From an uncultured Phycisphaerae bacterium (GTDB taxonomy: Bacteria > Planctomycetota > Phycisphaerae > Phycisphaerales > SM1A02), in NCBI GenBank assembly GCA_937899935.1, contig CALCOW010000038.1, positions 1 to 6,813 of the forward strand: a stretch of DNA of 6,813 bases, written 5' to 3'. Numbering within the stretch: position 1 is the stretch's first letter; each line of letters opens with the position of its first letter. Below are positions 1 to 6,448 of the stretch, in pieces. The position numbers and the translations under genes were made by a program. The notes beneath the pieces are model-generated. The model searched no databases and was not told the DNA's origin. It was given only the letters and a program-made list of their open reading frames with translations.

Positions 1-1076
1 AAGCTGGCAAGGCCTTCCTTGGTGGATCTGCAGGGTACGCGTTCTTATGGGGCATGAAGCGTGCACTCTTTTCTAGTGAAGCGGGACAGGGTTCTTCACC
101 AATTGCACATAGTGCTGCGAAGACAAACGAACCTGTGCGTGAGGCATTGGTCGCTGGACTTGAACCATTCATTGACACGCTGGTTGTCTGCACAATTACA
201 GCTTTGGTCATCCTCTCAACTGGCGCCTGGGATCGAGACCATGAAGCGACCCTCGTCAATGAACCACAACTCATTATGGTTGAACTTGATGCCGAGGCAT
301 CGACCAGTACTTGGAATGTCGGACAAAAGGGTGAATTCCCACTAAGCAGCCTGAAGAATTCCGAGATTGCCAATCCAGAGTCCATCGAAGACGACTCCAT
401 ACCCTCGGTTGCATGGTTTGTTCCATTGCCAGATAAGTCCGAAGACGCTCAATCACTGACAGGTAAGAATTGGCAGCAAGAAGATCGCGCCTTCGTGGTG
501 GCTCATACCGGCAACAAAAGCAAAGACACCAACTCCGATCTTGTTCGGGTTGGAGGTCGAGTAGTTAAGAAGGAAGATGGCACACATGCCATGGTTTTTG
601 AACCAAATGCACTTGAGTCCAACAGTACGGAGAAACCAACCTTTAGATCGTTAGATGTATACAAGGAGTATCCCGGCGCCACGCTCACCGCACATGCATT
701 TGACCGGTCAATTCCTGGCCTCGGTACATGGCTTGTCCTGGTTGCTGCTTGGCTCTTTGCCATATCAACCATGATCTCATGGTCGTATTACGGGGAACAG
801 GGCATGGTATACATGCTCGGCGAATGGTCGACGGTCCCCTACAAAGTGGTCTATTGTGCGATGATCATCGTAGCAACGCTAGGCTTCATGGAATCTGACA
901 AGGACTTAGACAACCTCACCGCCTTGGGAACTGGGGTGATGCTTTGGGCCAATATTCCGATCATGTTGATCTTTGGGTTTATTGCGATGAAAACCTATCG
1001 GTCGTACATCGATCGCCTTCGATCAGGTGAGTTCAAAGCTACAAAGCACAGGAACAAGGATGTCAACGCAGACTGA
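1..1076 (+). CDS. Sodium:alanine symporter family (AGCS) transporter, C-terminal part, 5' end outside window
   Basis: This is a membrane carrier expected to import alanine, glycine or a similar amino acid with Na+. The frame is open from base 3 with no start, so the N-terminal half lies upstream; the internal ATG at 54 is not the real start. The family hallmark follows at once: WGMKRALFSSEAGQGSSPIA, then HSAAKTNEPVREAL, then a helix FIDTLVVCTITALVIL (counting from the ATG at 54, residues about 39-54). About 145 extra residues (61-207) come next, then the usual GATLTAHAFDRSIPG and three more membrane segments (about 225-243, 264-279, 288-311). A basic tail ends the protein (KTYRSYIDRLRSGEFKATKHR). 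Basic loops place the C-terminus in the cytoplasm and the insert in the periplasm. The last 17 bases overlap the next gene. Family assignment is firm; the exact substrate is not readable from sequence. Confidence 0.93.
   Translation, partial: AGKAFLGGSAGYAFLWGMKRALFSSEAGQGSSPIAHSAAKTNEPVREALVAGLEPFIDTLVVCTITALVILSTGAWDRDHEATLVNEPQLIMVELDAEASTSTWNVGQKGEFPLSSLKNSEIANPESIEDDSIPSVAWFVPLPDKSEDAQSLTGKNWQQEDRAFVVAHTGNKSKDTNSDLVRVGGRVVKKEDGTHAMVFEPNALESNSTEKPTFRSLDVYKEYPGATLTAHAFDRSIPGLGTWLVLVAAWLFAISTMISWSYYGEQGMVYMLGEWSTVPYKVVYCAMIIVATLGFMESDKDLDNLTALGTGVMLWANIPIMLIFGFIAMKTYRSYIDRLRSGEFKATKHRNKDVNAD
1050..1053 (+). promoter_or_regulatory. Shine-Dalgarno AGGA for the downstream gene, inside the AGCS gene
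   Basis: AGGA lies six bases before the ATG at 1060, inside the last codons of the transporter gene. It favours the ATG at 1060 over the in-frame GTG at 1027, which would create a much longer overlap. Together with the 17-base overlap it points to translational coupling. Confidence 0.5.
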
Positions 1077-1737
1077 TAGGAATCTGGCTCGTCATCACCA
1101 ATGGTCGGTGGCAGACATTGCAGATGTGTTGGAAGCAGGCTTTTTATCTGCTGAAGCTGAACTACGCCGCGAACAAGCTGTTCAAGGTCTTGATGCACGG
1201 TCTGAGGTCGAACTCCATCCGCTTTTGCAAGAGATTCTTGAGGCAGCCTCGATTGGTGCCACCCGCGAAGTGCGCTATCCATCCGAGAGCCGCCGGCGAC
1301 GCCAAACAGAGGGCCGTCGCTGCGATCTCGTGCTTACACCTGATGGCAACCCTTTGGTTGAACCACAACAGAAACAAACCCTTTTTGCGCCCAATCATGC
1401 AGTCGAACTCGAAGATGCATTCTGGCTTGAGGTTAAATGTGTTGCACAGTTCACCAGCGAAGGCCCCAACTCAAGTTATTCCAGCGATCTCCTGTCGACC
1501 GTTCGCAAAGACGTGTTCAAGCTAGCCGCCGATCAGTCAATTCTGCACGCAGGACTTCTGATCATGCTCTTTGTTGCCAGCGAGGATGTTGCCGAACATG
1601 ATTTACGAATCTGGCAGGAGCGATGTTTGGAACAAACACTCCCCATCGCAGCGCCAGCCTCTCGCGTGGTCCCAATCACCGACCGACTTGGCAATCAATG
1701 TTGTTGCCTGTCTCTCTATCCTGTTCGACATCTTTAA
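1060..1737 (+). CDS. Uncharacterised protein with a predicted PD-(D/E)XK nuclease-like fold
   Basis: I do not recognise a named family for this 225-residue protein. The order of predicted elements fits the restriction-endonuclease-like core: helix HPLLQEILEAASI (53-65), strand REVRYP (69-74), strand RRCDLVLTPDG (86-96), strand DAFWLEVKCVA (119-129), helix SSDLLSTVRKDVFKLAADQ (141-159), strand HAGLLIMLFVAS (163-174). D89 and the E124-V-K126 triplet sit where catalytic D and ExK belong, and E58 or E61 could be the helix acid. There is no signal peptide or membrane segment, so it is probably cytoplasmic. It has a basic patch (ESRRRRQTEGRR, 76-87) before the D89 strand and a cysteine run CCC at 214-216. 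No methyltransferase or helicase is adjacent, so a restriction role is not supported. The start at ATG 1060 is chosen for its AGGA; it overlaps the transporter stop by 17 bases. The gene is certain; nuclease activity is inference. Confidence 0.8.
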   Translation: MSTQTDRNLARHHQWSVADIADVLEAGFLSAEAELRREQAVQGLDARSEVELHPLLQEILEAASIGATREVRYPSESRRRRQTEGRRCDLVLTPDGNPLVEPQQKQTLFAPNHAVELEDAFWLEVKCVAQFTSEGPNSSYSSDLLSTVRKDVFKLAADQSILHAGLLIMLFVASEDVAEHDLRIWQERCLEQTLPIAAPASRVVPITDRLGNQCCCLSLYPVRHL

Positions 1738-1766
1738 CGAAGCTAAAACCGGTCTGGCATTGAGAA

Positions 1767-2996
1767 TCAAGCGCCCGCCCCCGGTGCCCCTTTGCGAATC
1801 ACATCCAAGATATGTCGCGCCGCCTCTTCGGCCGGTCTTTTATTGGCAAATCGCAGGCAAACCCGTTTCAGCTCCTCTGCTTGATTCGCGGCATTCTTAG
1901 AATCGTGAAAATATTGGCTCGCCGCTTTGACAACCGGACCTGAGCCACCGAAATGTGGAACAAACTCAGGGACAATCTCTCTGGTGGCAATAATATTCGG
2001 CAAAAGTCGGAATGGTGTTCTCAGTATTATCTTGGCGCCAAGCCAACTGAAAAGACCCGTCTTATAAACACCAACCATTGGTCTGCGTTGGCGGGTAATG
2101 TGGAGTGTCATAGTGCCCGAGACCACCAGAGCGAGGTCACACCAAGCGACCACCTCATCAGCCAACCCGGTCACCATATGCAAGCCTGTGGGGAACACCT
2201 TAAGTCGCTTGCGCACAATTTGGGCTAACGCCGGTGTTGCCGCTGCAATGACGCCAGCGGTTCCACTATGACGACCCTGCAACTCGTTGAACGAATCAGC
2301 AAGAAGCTTAATGTTTGCTTTCACCTCATGCTCACGTGAACCCGGGAAGAGTGCCACACGCGGGGCGCCTTGAGGCAGGCCTGGATTATTTTCGCGAAGA
2401 GCCTGACTATCAATCTCTCGATTGATCGCCGGATGTCCAATGAAACGTGCTGGCACATCGCGCTCATTGAAATACTCATCTTCAAAGGGAAGTAGGCAAA
2501 GCACCAGATCTGTCAGTCGTCGCAATTTTCGAATTCGCCAACCTGCCCACGCCCAAATCTGTGGCGCATTGAGATGAACAATCCGAGCACCGGTTTTACG
2601 GACTGCCTTGCAGATTGGAAAATTTGCAGCTGGCGAGTCGACTGGTACATAGGCAACGACCCGATACTGGCGAATCCACTGTTTGATACGATTGATCTCG
2701 CCACGCACCTCGCGTACCCGTTTCAGTCCATTCAATCCCATGGCACTTGCTTCAGTCGTTTGACTGATGACCTTAGCGCCTGCTTTCTCCATAAGCGGTC
2801 CACCCCAGGCGAAGATCTGTAGATCTGGCCGCAAACGCTTCAGTTCTGCAATGACTGGGGCTGCTAGCGCATCACCACTGGGCTCGAAGGCTGTGAACAG
2901 AATGCTGGGTGCCCGCTGATGAACTTGTGCACCAGCATCTTTCTGCTTCGAGGACTTCTGCTTCTTGGGAATTGCTTTACTCACAGGCCGCATCAT
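1767..2996 (-). CDS. lpxB: Lipid-A-disaccharide synthase (LpxB)
   Basis: This GT19-family, GT-B-fold enzyme joins UDP-2,3-diacylglucosamine to lipid X, giving the disaccharide of lipid A at the inner face of the inner membrane. Numbering is for the 409-residue form starting at 2996. Family motifs: FEPSGD (37-42, compare GEASGD in E. coli), VPVDSPAANFP with D120, NAPQIWAWAGWRIRKL (143-158), LLPFEDEYF, FIGHPAI (185-191), LFPGSREHEVK (216-226) and LPNIIATREIVPEF (332-345). The Glu of the usual SGTxxLE motif is replaced: here it reads VSGTMTLH (292-299). The first 28 residues are a lysine-rich, non-conserved tail (KAIPKKQKSSKQK). The start is uncertain: ATG at 3017, ATG at 2996, ATG at 2993 or GTG at 2987 are all in frame, none with a clear Shine-Dalgarno. 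The gene faces away from the GH113-like gene with almost no gap and converges on the nuclease-fold gene 29 bases away. No other lpx gene is in view. Confidence 0.9.
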   Translation of the reverse strand: MMRPVSKAIPKKQKSSKQKDAGAQVHQRAPSILFTAFEPSGDALAAPVIAELKRLRPDLQIFAWGGPLMEKAGAKVISQTTEASAMGLNGLKRVREVRGEINRIKQWIRQYRVVAYVPVDSPAANFPICKAVRKTGARIVHLNAPQIWAWAGWRIRKLRRLTDLVLCLLPFEDEYFNERDVPARFIGHPAINREIDSQALRENNPGLPQGAPRVALFPGSREHEVKANIKLLADSFNELQGRHSGTAGVIAAATPALAQIVRKRLKVFPTGLHMVTGLADEVVAWCDLALVVSGTMTLHITRQRRPMVGVYKTGLFSWLGAKIILRTPFRLLPNIIATREIVPEFVPHFGGSGPVVKAASQYFHDSKNAANQAEELKRVCLRFANKRPAEEAARHILDVIRKGAPGAGA

Positions 2997-3027
2997 ACGG
3001 TATAGGATGCGACTCATGCGAAAACAA
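2972..3027. promoter_or_regulatory. Head-to-head start region of lpxB and the GH113-like gene
   Basis: Both genes begin inside this short stretch, so their promoters must lie here or inside each other's 5' coding sequence. On the minus strand, TTGTTT (complement of 3022-3027) and TATACC (complement of 2999-3004) are 17 bases apart, and would start transcription close to the ATG pair at 2996/2993. On the plus strand, TATAGG (3001-3006) has only a poor partner, TTTACT (2976-2981), 19 bases away. The central TATA is shared by both strands. These are weak matches to sigma-70 consensus read by eye. Confidence 0.25.
3004..3007 (+). promoter_or_regulatory. Possible Shine-Dalgarno AGGA deciding the GH113-like start
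   Basis: AGGA ends eight bases before the ATG at 3016, a normal spacing. It favours 3016 over the in-frame ATG at 3007, which overlaps this AGGA. It is a short motif, so the support is modest. Confidence 0.4.
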
Positions 3028-4173
3028 CCGTACAAGCCGCTGACACAAATGATCGCTGTTGTGTTGGCATACGCTGCTTGGAGTACGGCCTGGATTTTTG
3101 GTCAGGACTCGCTCCATCAGACATCTCCCCCACCCCATACAGCTGTCAAGGACGAAGCCCTCACCTTCCTCCAACAGCCGGTGCTCGGTATGGCTCTCAA
3201 TATGCATCATGTCGGGGACCTTGATCGTTACCTTCATAGCATCGACCAGATTGCTGCGATGGGTGCCAATGCGCTGGTCATTGTCACCCCCTGGTTTCAA
3301 GAGAAGATCAACAGCAACAATATTGAGTTTGTCGCCAGTCGTTGTCCAACTGCTGCGCAACTCAAATCGGTATTACAACGAGCGAAGCAACATCAATTAA
3401 GAACAGCATTAGTCCCAATCGTACTCATCGCTCAACCAGAGCCCAAAGAGTGGCGTGGCAAACTAGCTCCATCAGATTGGTTGCAGTGGTGGTCGAGTTA
3501 CACAAGATTTATTAGTCACTTTGTTGAGATAGCTGATGAAATGGAAGTCGATATTTTTTCTATTGGCAGCGAGCTTAACTCAACCGAAAACCAAGTGGAA
3601 AGATGGGCCTCCCTAACAACGCTTGTCCGAAATCAATTTTCTGGCGCTATTACTTATACCGCCAATTGGGATCGCTATGAAAAAATAGGCTTTTGGGGTC
3701 TTGTTGATTTCATTAGCATCAGCGCCTACTTTGAACTTGTTGATGAATCTGATGATGCCACGGTCGCAGCTATGTCCCGCACTTGGTCACAAATCGCTCA
3801 GAACCTAAAGGAGTTTGCAAAGCAGCAGAAGCGTTTGCTTCTTCTCATGGAGGTTGGTTACGCCTCTGTGCCATGGGCAGGCGCTCGACCCTGGGATTAT
3901 CTGCCCGGAGATCTGCAATCCGCTGATCCGAACGCACAGTCGCACGCCTACCAGGCATTCCTCAATACCTGGACCACTGCACTGGCGACACCATCGTGTC
4001 CCGTGCGGGGCTTTTTTCTGTACCACTGGGATCCATACCACCACGGTGGTATACGCGATTTTGGCTACGGTATTGAAGGTAAACCTGCTGAAAAATTGAT
4101 ACGTAATGCCTTCAAACGTATCCGAGTACTCCTCGAGCAATCTTCAGCCGCATCCAACTCTGTGGCAAACTGA
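3016..4173 (+). CDS. GH113-like glycoside hydrolase, secreted or membrane-anchored
   Basis: This is a predicted TIM-barrel glycosidase resembling family GH113, whose known members are beta-mannanases of clan GH-A. Numbering is for the 385-residue form from ATG 3016. Residues 11-28 (QMIAVVLAYAAWSTAWIF) form a signal peptide or membrane anchor, so the enzyme acts outside the inner membrane. The barrel runs from about 55 to 365: NALVIVTPWFQ (85-95), WRGKLAPSDWLQWW, IFSIGSELNSTE with E186 as likely acid/base, YTANWDRYEKIGFWGLVDFI (214-233), SAYFEL, LLLLMEVGYASVPW with E279 as likely nucleophile, and FFLYHWDPYHHGGIRDFGYG (333-352) followed by EGKPAE. Both catalytic glutamates are present, so it looks active. 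The substrate may be mannan or another beta-glycan; sequence alone does not settle it. The alternative start at 3007 adds three residues. It is transcribed away from lpxB; the TM2 gene follows 76 bases later on the same strand and could share its transcript. Confidence 0.85.
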   Translation: MRKQPYKPLTQMIAVVLAYAAWSTAWIFGQDSLHQTSPPPHTAVKDEALTFLQQPVLGMALNMHHVGDLDRYLHSIDQIAAMGANALVIVTPWFQEKINSNNIEFVASRCPTAAQLKSVLQRAKQHQLRTALVPIVLIAQPEPKEWRGKLAPSDWLQWWSSYTRFISHFVEIADEMEVDIFSIGSELNSTENQVERWASLTTLVRNQFSGAITYTANWDRYEKIGFWGLVDFISISAYFELVDESDDATVAAMSRTWSQIAQNLKEFAKQQKRLLLLMEVGYASVPWAGARPWDYLPGDLQSADPNAQSHAYQAFLNTWTTALATPSCPVRGFFLYHWDPYHHGGIRDFGYGIEGKPAEKLIRNAFKRIRVLLEQSSAASNSVAN

Positions 4174-4234
4174 AGGTTCCCGGTTACGATGCTACTCAAA
4201 GGCGAAGGCTCACCGCTGTCTGATAAAAGAGTCA

Positions 4235-4240
4235 AGAGGA
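4235..4240 (+). promoter_or_regulatory. Shine-Dalgarno AGAGGA for the TM2-domain gene
   Basis: AGAGGA ends nine bases before the ATG at 4250. It is the strongest ribosome binding site in the window. It marks 4250 as the original start even though an amber codon follows seven codons later. Confidence 0.55.
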
Positions 4241-4249
4241 AATTCAGCC

Positions 4250-4474
4250 ATGAAAACAAAGGGAGCCGCTTAGGTTCTATGGTTGCTAGGGCTTGTTGGA
4301 TTCAGTGGAATCCGACGCATCTATACAAGAAACTACATATCGGGTGTGATCTGGTTTTTTACCCTGGGGCTGCTTTTCATTGGGCAGATCATCGATCTTT
4401 TCCTGATACCAAGATTAGTCAGCGAAAGTAACCGCCGCTTTGCGGAGGCTGTCCGCTTGGCCGTTCGCCGCTGA
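4250..4474 (+). pseudogene. TM2-domain small membrane protein gene interrupted by an in-frame TAG at codon 8
   Basis: The reading frame begins ATG AAA ACA AAG GGA GCC GCT (MKTKGAA), meets TAG at 4271-4273, and continues open to TGA at 4472-4474 (74 codons plus stop). After the TAG come VLWLLGLVGFSGIRRIYTRN, then GVIWFFTLGLLFIGQIIDLF and LIPRLVSESNRRF. This is a TM2 domain: two membrane helices joined by a short turn with the G-x-H/R-R-x-Y signature, ending in D-L-F-L-I-P and a charged tail. From family memory the normal start reads like MKxKGxAYVLWxLG, so the TAG stands where Tyr (TAT/TAC) is expected, one base away. A restart at TTG 4283 would give 63 residues but lose part of the first helix and has no ribosome binding site. 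It could be a recent nonsense mutation, a sequencing error, or readthrough. TM2 proteins have no settled bacterial function. Confidence 0.75.
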
Positions 4475-4614
4475 TCTTTGCCGAACGAGCCCCTCAACAG
4501 ATTCAGGCATAAAAGCAAAAACTGTGTCAAAGTAATGGTTCCTCGTTAGGATGTGCCAGCGTTCAAATCGCTCTATTACCCCCAACCGCCCCAATGGGCA
4601 ATGATCCCAATCCA
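4475..4614 (+). other. Gap between the TM2 gene and aspS
   Basis: These 140 bases separate the TM2 stop from the preferred aspS start. I see no tRNA fold, strong hairpin with T-run, or repeat. A promoter for aspS would be expected here, but no pair of hexamers stands out. TAGGAT at about 4547 is a possible -10 with only a poor -35 (TGTCAA, 16 bases upstream). No Shine-Dalgarno precedes either ATG 4594 or ATG 4615. Confidence 0.4.
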
Positions 4615-6420
4615 ATGAAAAAAAGAACTCATATGTGTGGCGAGCTTCGGGATACAGATGCGGGCTCGCAGGTCACCGTTAGTGGCTGGATTGCCACGTA
4701 TCGCGATCAGGGAAAAGGGCTTATTTTCCTCGACCTCCGTGATCGAACGGGAATTACGCAGGTTGTCTTCGATCTCGAGGACGTGGCAGAGGACTTAGTC
4801 ACTCAAGCAAAAAGTCTGCGCCGCGAATTTGTGGTGAGCATCACAGGTATGGTGCGAGAACGTGAAGGCAAAGCCAACCATAAGCTTGCAACAGGCGCCA
4901 TCGAAGTAAGAGCCGACGAGCTTGAAGTCCTCAGTCGCAGTGATAATCCACCGATTCTTCCTGACGAGCATGAAGCTGAAAAAATCTCTGAAGATATTCG
5001 ACTTAAGTACCGGTACATCGATTTGCGCCGCAAGCGAATGCAGGATATCCTCACCACCCGGCATCGAATCACACAACTGACAAGATCCTTCTTTGGTGAA
5101 AATGGTTTCATTGAAGTTGAAACACCACTTCTTATCAAACCGACACCAGAGGGAGCGCGTGACTTTATTGTACCTTCGCGCGTCAAGCCAGGATCGTGGT
5201 ATGTGCTTCCCCAAAGCCCACAGATCTTTAAGCAAATTTTGATGATTGGCGGCCTCGATCGATACATGCAGATTTGTAAGTGCCTGCGCGATGAAGATCC
5301 TCGTGCCGATCGTCAGGCAGAGTTCACTCAAATCGATCTCGAAATGAGTTTTGTAGATCGAGATGATGTGATGAATATGACGTCCAGTTTTGTACGTTTA
5401 CTATTCAAAGAACTTAGGGGTATAGAAGTTGGACTTATTCCAACAATGAGCTATGCCGATGCCATGAGCCGCTTCGGTAGCGATCGTCCCGACCTTCGAT
5501 TTGACCTTGAGCTTCACGATGCCACCAATCTGGCGAGCAAGACAGAGTTCCGCGTTTTCACTGAAGCGATTGGATTGACAGATGGTGTTGTCAAAGCACT
5601 TGTTGTACCGAACGGAGTCGACAAACTGACTCGCAAGAACCTTGATGGTTATGGAGAGATTGCTAAGACCTATGGTGCTGGTGGCCTACCGACATCCAAA
5701 TACACTGGACAAGGTGAGCATGGAGGCTTTGAAACTGGCATCGCTAAATTCCTTGCGCCAATTGCTGGCGAGTTATCCAAAGAACTGTCGCTCAATGAGG
5801 GCGACATTGTCATCTTCACCGCTGATCGTTCAAACATCGCCAACACGGCACTCGGTCAAGTGAGATTACAAATTGGTCGAGATTTAGATCTGATCGACGA
5901 GAGTCAATTTAAGTTACTTTGGGTTGTTGACTTTCCGATGTTTGAACGGGATGAGGAAACGGGTCACTGGACGAGCTTGCACCACCCCTTTACCGCTCCA
6001 ATGCCAGACCAGGTTGGCGTGCTTGATTCTGATCCGGGTGCGTGTATCTCGGCTGGATATGACCTCGTCATTAATGGCTCTGAAGCAGCCGGAGGCTCTA
6101 TTCGTATCCATGATCAAGATATCCAAACCAAGGTCTTCTCACTTTTAGGTCTCACTCCCGAAGATGCTTCAACGAAATTTGGTTTCCTATTGGAGGCCCT
6201 AAAATATGGAGCCCCGCCACACGGTGGCATTGCTTTCGGGTTGGATCGTTTGACGATGCTCTTCTGTGATACTGATAATATTCGTGACGTCATTGCCTTC
6301 CCTAAAACCGGCAGTGGCCTAGATCTCATGTCGGATGCCCCTGGACCGGTCGATCATGATCAACTCGAGGAGCTACAGATCGCCCTCCTAGAACCCGAAG
6401 CGAATTCAGCCAATTGCTAA
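4615..6420 (+). CDS. aspS: Aspartyl-tRNA synthetase (AspRS), bacterial type
   Basis: This class IIb synthetase charges tRNA(Asp) with aspartate using ATP, in the cytoplasm, as a dimer. Numbering is for the 601-residue form. The N-terminal OB-fold (about 1-110) binds the anticodon (VSGWIATYRDQGKGLIFLDL). Motif 1 is GFIEVETPLLIKPTPEGARD (164-183). The aspartate-site helix contains LPQSPQIFKQILMIGG (198-213). Motif 2 is CLRDEDPRADRQAEFTQIDL (223-242). The bacterial GAD insertion lies at about 270-410. Motif 3 is GGIAFGLDRLTM (537-548), followed by NIRDVIAFPK. Length is normal for bacteria. ATG 4615 gives MKKRTHMCGELR, matching the usual start of the family; ATG 4594 would add seven residues of no known conservation. 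Small departures from the common motif-2 text (CLRDEDPRADRQA for CFRDEDLRADRQP) leave the ATP-contacting acids and arginines in place. Residue 32 is Gln, where E. coli has Leu and non-discriminating Pseudomonas AspRS has His. No gatCAB genes are in view. Confidence 0.96.
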   Translation: MKKRTHMCGELRDTDAGSQVTVSGWIATYRDQGKGLIFLDLRDRTGITQVVFDLEDVAEDLVTQAKSLRREFVVSITGMVREREGKANHKLATGAIEVRADELEVLSRSDNPPILPDEHEAEKISEDIRLKYRYIDLRRKRMQDILTTRHRITQLTRSFFGENGFIEVETPLLIKPTPEGARDFIVPSRVKPGSWYVLPQSPQIFKQILMIGGLDRYMQICKCLRDEDPRADRQAEFTQIDLEMSFVDRDDVMNMTSSFVRLLFKELRGIEVGLIPTMSYADAMSRFGSDRPDLRFDLELHDATNLASKTEFRVFTEAIGLTDGVVKALVVPNGVDKLTRKNLDGYGEIAKTYGAGGLPTSKYTGQGEHGGFETGIAKFLAPIAGELSKELSLNEGDIVIFTADRSNIANTALGQVRLQIGRDLDLIDESQFKLLWVVDFPMFERDEETGHWTSLHHPFTAPMPDQVGVLDSDPGACISAGYDLVINGSEAAGGSIRIHDQDIQTKVFSLLGLTPEDASTKFGFLLEALKYGAPPHGGIAFGLDRLTMLFCDTDNIRDVIAFPKTGSGLDLMSDAPGPVDHDQLEELQIALLEPEANSANC

Positions 6421-6448
6421 TAAACATGTCCTTTAAGTTTCCTCTTTG

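Noticed and set aside
1118..1525. 135-codon alternative frame inside the nuclease-fold gene
   Set aside because: It overlaps fully with the frame that shows the D...ExK core and has no recognisable domain.
1738..1766. Bidirectional terminator between the convergent genes
   Set aside because: Only a six-base palindrome (ACCGGT) is present, with no stem and T-run, so I do not call a terminator.
4271..4273. Reassignment of TAG to a sense codon in this organism
   Set aside because: A single in-frame TAG in one small gene is better explained by mutation or sequencing error. No suppressor tRNA is visible, and not using TAG in six genes is weak evidence.
4189..4431. 80-codon plus-strand frame overlapping the TM2 gene
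   Set aside because: The translation is low in membrane or domain character, while the other frame gives a clear TM2 domain with a better ribosome site.
4435..4445. Small hairpin CCGC-TTT-GCGG near the TM2 3' end
   Set aside because: A four-base stem inside coding sequence with no T-run is expected by chance.
4795..5331. Open frame of 178 codons on the minus strand inside aspS
   Set aside because: It is wholly antisense to a strongly conserved gene, its translation resembles no family I know, and a second overlapping minus-strand frame there looks equally random.
6403..6412. Ten-base sequence AATTCAGCCA also found at 4241-4250
   Set aside because: It is two short copies in unrelated contexts, one in coding sequence and one across a start codon; no further copies or flanking similarity were seen.
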